Source: an uncultured Desulfovibrionaceae bacterium (GTDB lineage: Bacteria > Desulfobacterota > Desulfovibrionia > Desulfovibrionales > Desulfovibrionaceae). Taken from it: 8,477 bases of DNA. Positions 6,723 to 8,477 of the stretch are shown piece after piece. The position numbers and the translations under genes are program-made. The stretch spans positions 1-8,477 of the forward strand of contig CASQEL010000068.1 of NCBI GenBank assembly GCA_949427775.1, given 5' to 3'. Position 1 is the first letter of the stretch. Every line of letters begins with the position of its first letter. The notes under the pieces are model-generated. The model was not told the origin of the DNA and did no database searches. It was given only the letters and a program-made list of their open reading frames with translations.

Positions 6723-8477
6723 CTAGCGGTAGTTGAAGGGGAAATAGCGCGCCGTACGGGCGGCAACCTCCTCAAGGACGGCCGCGCGAGTCGGCAGATC
6801 GAAAAGCGGGCAAAAATGCGGTGCATGGAGTTGCCCGTCAGCGCAATGGCGTTTCATATGGCGCAGAACATCGTCCGTCTGATCCAGAATCTCCACCTGC
6901 GGAGCAAGGCGGGCGGCATAGAGCGCGGCAAGGGGCATCAGGGCCATGGAATGCAGGGTGAAGCTCTCGGAATCGGCAAGGCAGATATCCAGCGAAATTT
7001 CGAGACAGCGCCTGGCAAGCTCAGGCTGATCATGTGACAGCAGTCGGCCACAGTTGCAGGCCCAAAGCTGCCACGGATGCTTTCCTGTTGCCACTCCGGC
7101 AAGGAGTTCCGCCACGGGATAATCCCCCAGCTCATGGGGCAGGCTCTGGCAAAGGCGGGCAAAGGCCGCATGCACATAGGCATCGTCCTGTCGGGCAACC
7201 TGCCCGGCAAGCGTATCGTCCGCCTCGCCCTTGCCGAGAATCCCGGCCAGTTCCCGGCGCGCCTCGTCGGGGCGACCGCTGTCCAGAAAAATGTAGATAC
7301 GGTCGATGTGACGGCGCTTGCGATTCTTCGCATCCGTAAAATTTTTCAGGGATATCTGCGCACAGTCGAGCGCCTCGTCATACGTACCGCAAAAGGCGTA
7401 ATGCTGCGTCAGAAAACCGTAGATTTTTCCGAGATCCGGATGTTGGGCGAGTGCGGCAAAGCTCTTCACCCTTTCCAGCCAGTCTTGCGGAATATCCGAG
7501 GGCAGGAAACGGAAGGCATTATGCTCGTCGCCAATCTTGTTTCGTATGTCCGTTGTCTCCTTGGCAAGCAAAGGGATGTTGTCCAGTTCGTTCAGACAGC
7601 GCTCGCTCAGGCTGATCCACTGAGCGATATTCGCCCCGCGATGGTTGGCCTGTGTCTTGCATTTGTCCACAAGGGCCAGCAGACCGGGGGAAGCGGGCAG
7701 GGCCTCGACCCTGTCATGGGGAAAAAGTTCCGTCAACAGGCAGCACAGCGTATTGTTGTGGCGAATCTTTTCCCAGTACGGCTCAAGCGCATCCAGCGCT
7801 GCGGAACACGCGGCATCGGAACAGGCGACGCACCAGCCCTGCTGTCTGGCCAGCTCAAGCAGACGTATCTGCGCCGCTTCCGCCAGCGTAGTGCTGTTCA
7901 ACCAGGAAAAGAATTCCGCGGGGCTGCCGCGCCACAGGGACAGACGCGCGGCAATGCTTGCGGCATCGGTCGTTTCGAGGAGATCGAGCAGCGCGTCCGC
8001 GTCCTCCAGATGACTGATCGGCAGACTTTCGGGCAACGGTTCTGTATCAATATTACTCTGATTGTCCGCCGGATACAAAAAGAGACGAGCCGGGTAGTCT
8101 CCGCTACGGGCGCACATCCGTTTTTCGGGCAAATGACCAACGGAAAGGACATTGCCCTGTTCGTCTACCTTCCCGGTCATGACGATACCGGCAGACATGG
8201 ACTTGCCCGCGCACAGACGCAGGGCGGCCACTGCCAGCGGCAAGCCCAGAGAAGCCCCTTCAATGTGGGGAAGGCTGCCCGGTGCAAAGCGCGGCAGCAG
8301 AAAAAAGCCGCCCGCGTCCTTTCCGGCAAGCCGCAAAGCGGTGCGTGCCGCCTCTACCGCCTGCGGGCCAAGCCATTGCTCCGCATTGACGATCTCGATT
8401 TCCGGCTGGGGCAGACGCCCCAGCAGAACGGGCGCAATAACGGCGGAACCGTTCAGTCCCGCAACAACGAGCGGAAT
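6723..8477 (-). CDS. Lon-like (S16) serine protease domain fused to TPR-like domain, N-terminus cut by window edge
   Basis: The frame is open from the right edge to the TAG at 6725-6723, giving 584 visible residues (numbered from the edge); the start lies outside. Residues about 1-140 match the Lon proteolytic domain: EGASLGLPLAVAAL (from 73) carries the nucleophile S76, MTGKVDEQGNVLSVGHLPEK (100-119) ends in K119, and FLYPADN (133-139) follows. The Ser-Lys spacing is 43 residues, the same as S679/K722 of E. coli Lon, and T101 matches the conserved TG. The rest is helical and TPR-like, with NAFRF (320-324), a TYDEALDCAQISL repeat (365-377), GKHPW (465-469) and a terminal PFNYR (580-584). This C-terminal part resembles that of the DUF3800-like protein downstream. 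A CxxC plus Cys (216, 219, 224) and a His/Cys cluster near 540-556 could bind metal. No AAA+ module is visible; one could lie beyond the edge, but a non-ATPase Lon-like protein seems as likely. Function is unknown; regulated proteolysis is inferred. Confidence 0.82.
   Translation of the reverse strand: MPLVVAGLNGSAVIAPVLLGRLPQPEIEIVNAEQWLGPQAVEAARTALRLAGKDAGGFFLLPRFAPGSLPHIEGASLGLPLAVAALRLCAGKSMSAGIVMTGKVDEQGNVLSVGHLPEKRMCARSGDYPARLFLYPADNQSNIDTEPLPESLPISHLEDADALLDLLETTDAASIAARLSLWRGSPAEFFSWLNSTTLAEAAQIRLLELARQQGWCVACSDAACSAALDALEPYWEKIRHNNTLCCLLTELFPHDRVEALPASPGLLALVDKCKTQANHRGANIAQWISLSERCLNELDNIPLLAKETTDIRNKIGDEHNAFRFLPSDIPQDWLERVKSFAALAQHPDLGKIYGFLTQHYAFCGTYDEALDCAQISLKNFTDAKNRKRRHIDRIYIFLDSGRPDEARRELAGILGKGEADDTLAGQVARQDDAYVHAAFARLCQSLPHELGDYPVAELLAGVATGKHPWQLWACNCGRLLSHDQPELARRCLEISLDICLADSESFTLHSMALMPLAALYAARLAPQVEILDQTDDVLRHMKRHCADGQLHAPHFCPLFDLPTRAAVLEEVAARTARYFPFNYR

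Noticed and set aside
6723..8477. Interpretation as a CalpL-type CRISPR-linked protease
   Set aside because: No SAVED or CARF-like region is visible and there is no CRISPR array or cas gene in the window; the C-terminal part is TPR-like instead. The cut N-terminus prevents complete exclusion.

Overview
The window looks chromosomal, from a GC-rich delta-proteobacterium (Desulfobacterota), most likely Desulfovibrio or a close relative. This rests on the sequence character of RNase Y and GlmU and on the gene order glmU, zapB-like, zapA, 6S RNA, rny. The genus is an inference; no database search was possible. Every gene I can support lies on the minus strand, so the region is transcribed from high to low coordinates.

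The right half (4141-8477) is accessory. It holds two large genes 71 bases apart, probably one operon. The upstream gene runs off the right edge. It encodes a Lon-type (S16) serine protease domain with an intact Ser/Lys dyad, followed by a long TPR-like helical domain. The downstream gene encodes an 836-residue protein: a helical N-terminus, a DUF3800-like (RNase H-fold) domain with visible acidic residues, and a C-terminal TPR-like domain. The TPR-like domains of the two proteins appear homologous: both have an NAF.F motif, a helical repeat block, an HPW motif, and a final PFNY one residue before the end. A protease and a putative nuclease on a shared scaffold suggest a two-component, possibly defence-related, system. 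I do not recognise it as a named system.

Positions 3577-4140 are non-coding. They hold a very AT-rich junction behind the accessory pair (20 G/C in the 80 bases 4021-4100), a weak terminator candidate, a candidate promoter, and a perfect 9-bp inverted repeat in what is probably the glmU leader.

The left half (1-3576) is housekeeping. It contains glmU (UDP-GlcNAc synthesis), a small ZapB-like coiled-coil gene, zapA (FtsZ-associated), a clear unannotated 6S RNA beginning about 12 bases after the zapA stop, a 312-base non-coding leader with a strong GC hairpin, and the first 362 codons of rny (RNase Y), which runs off the left edge.
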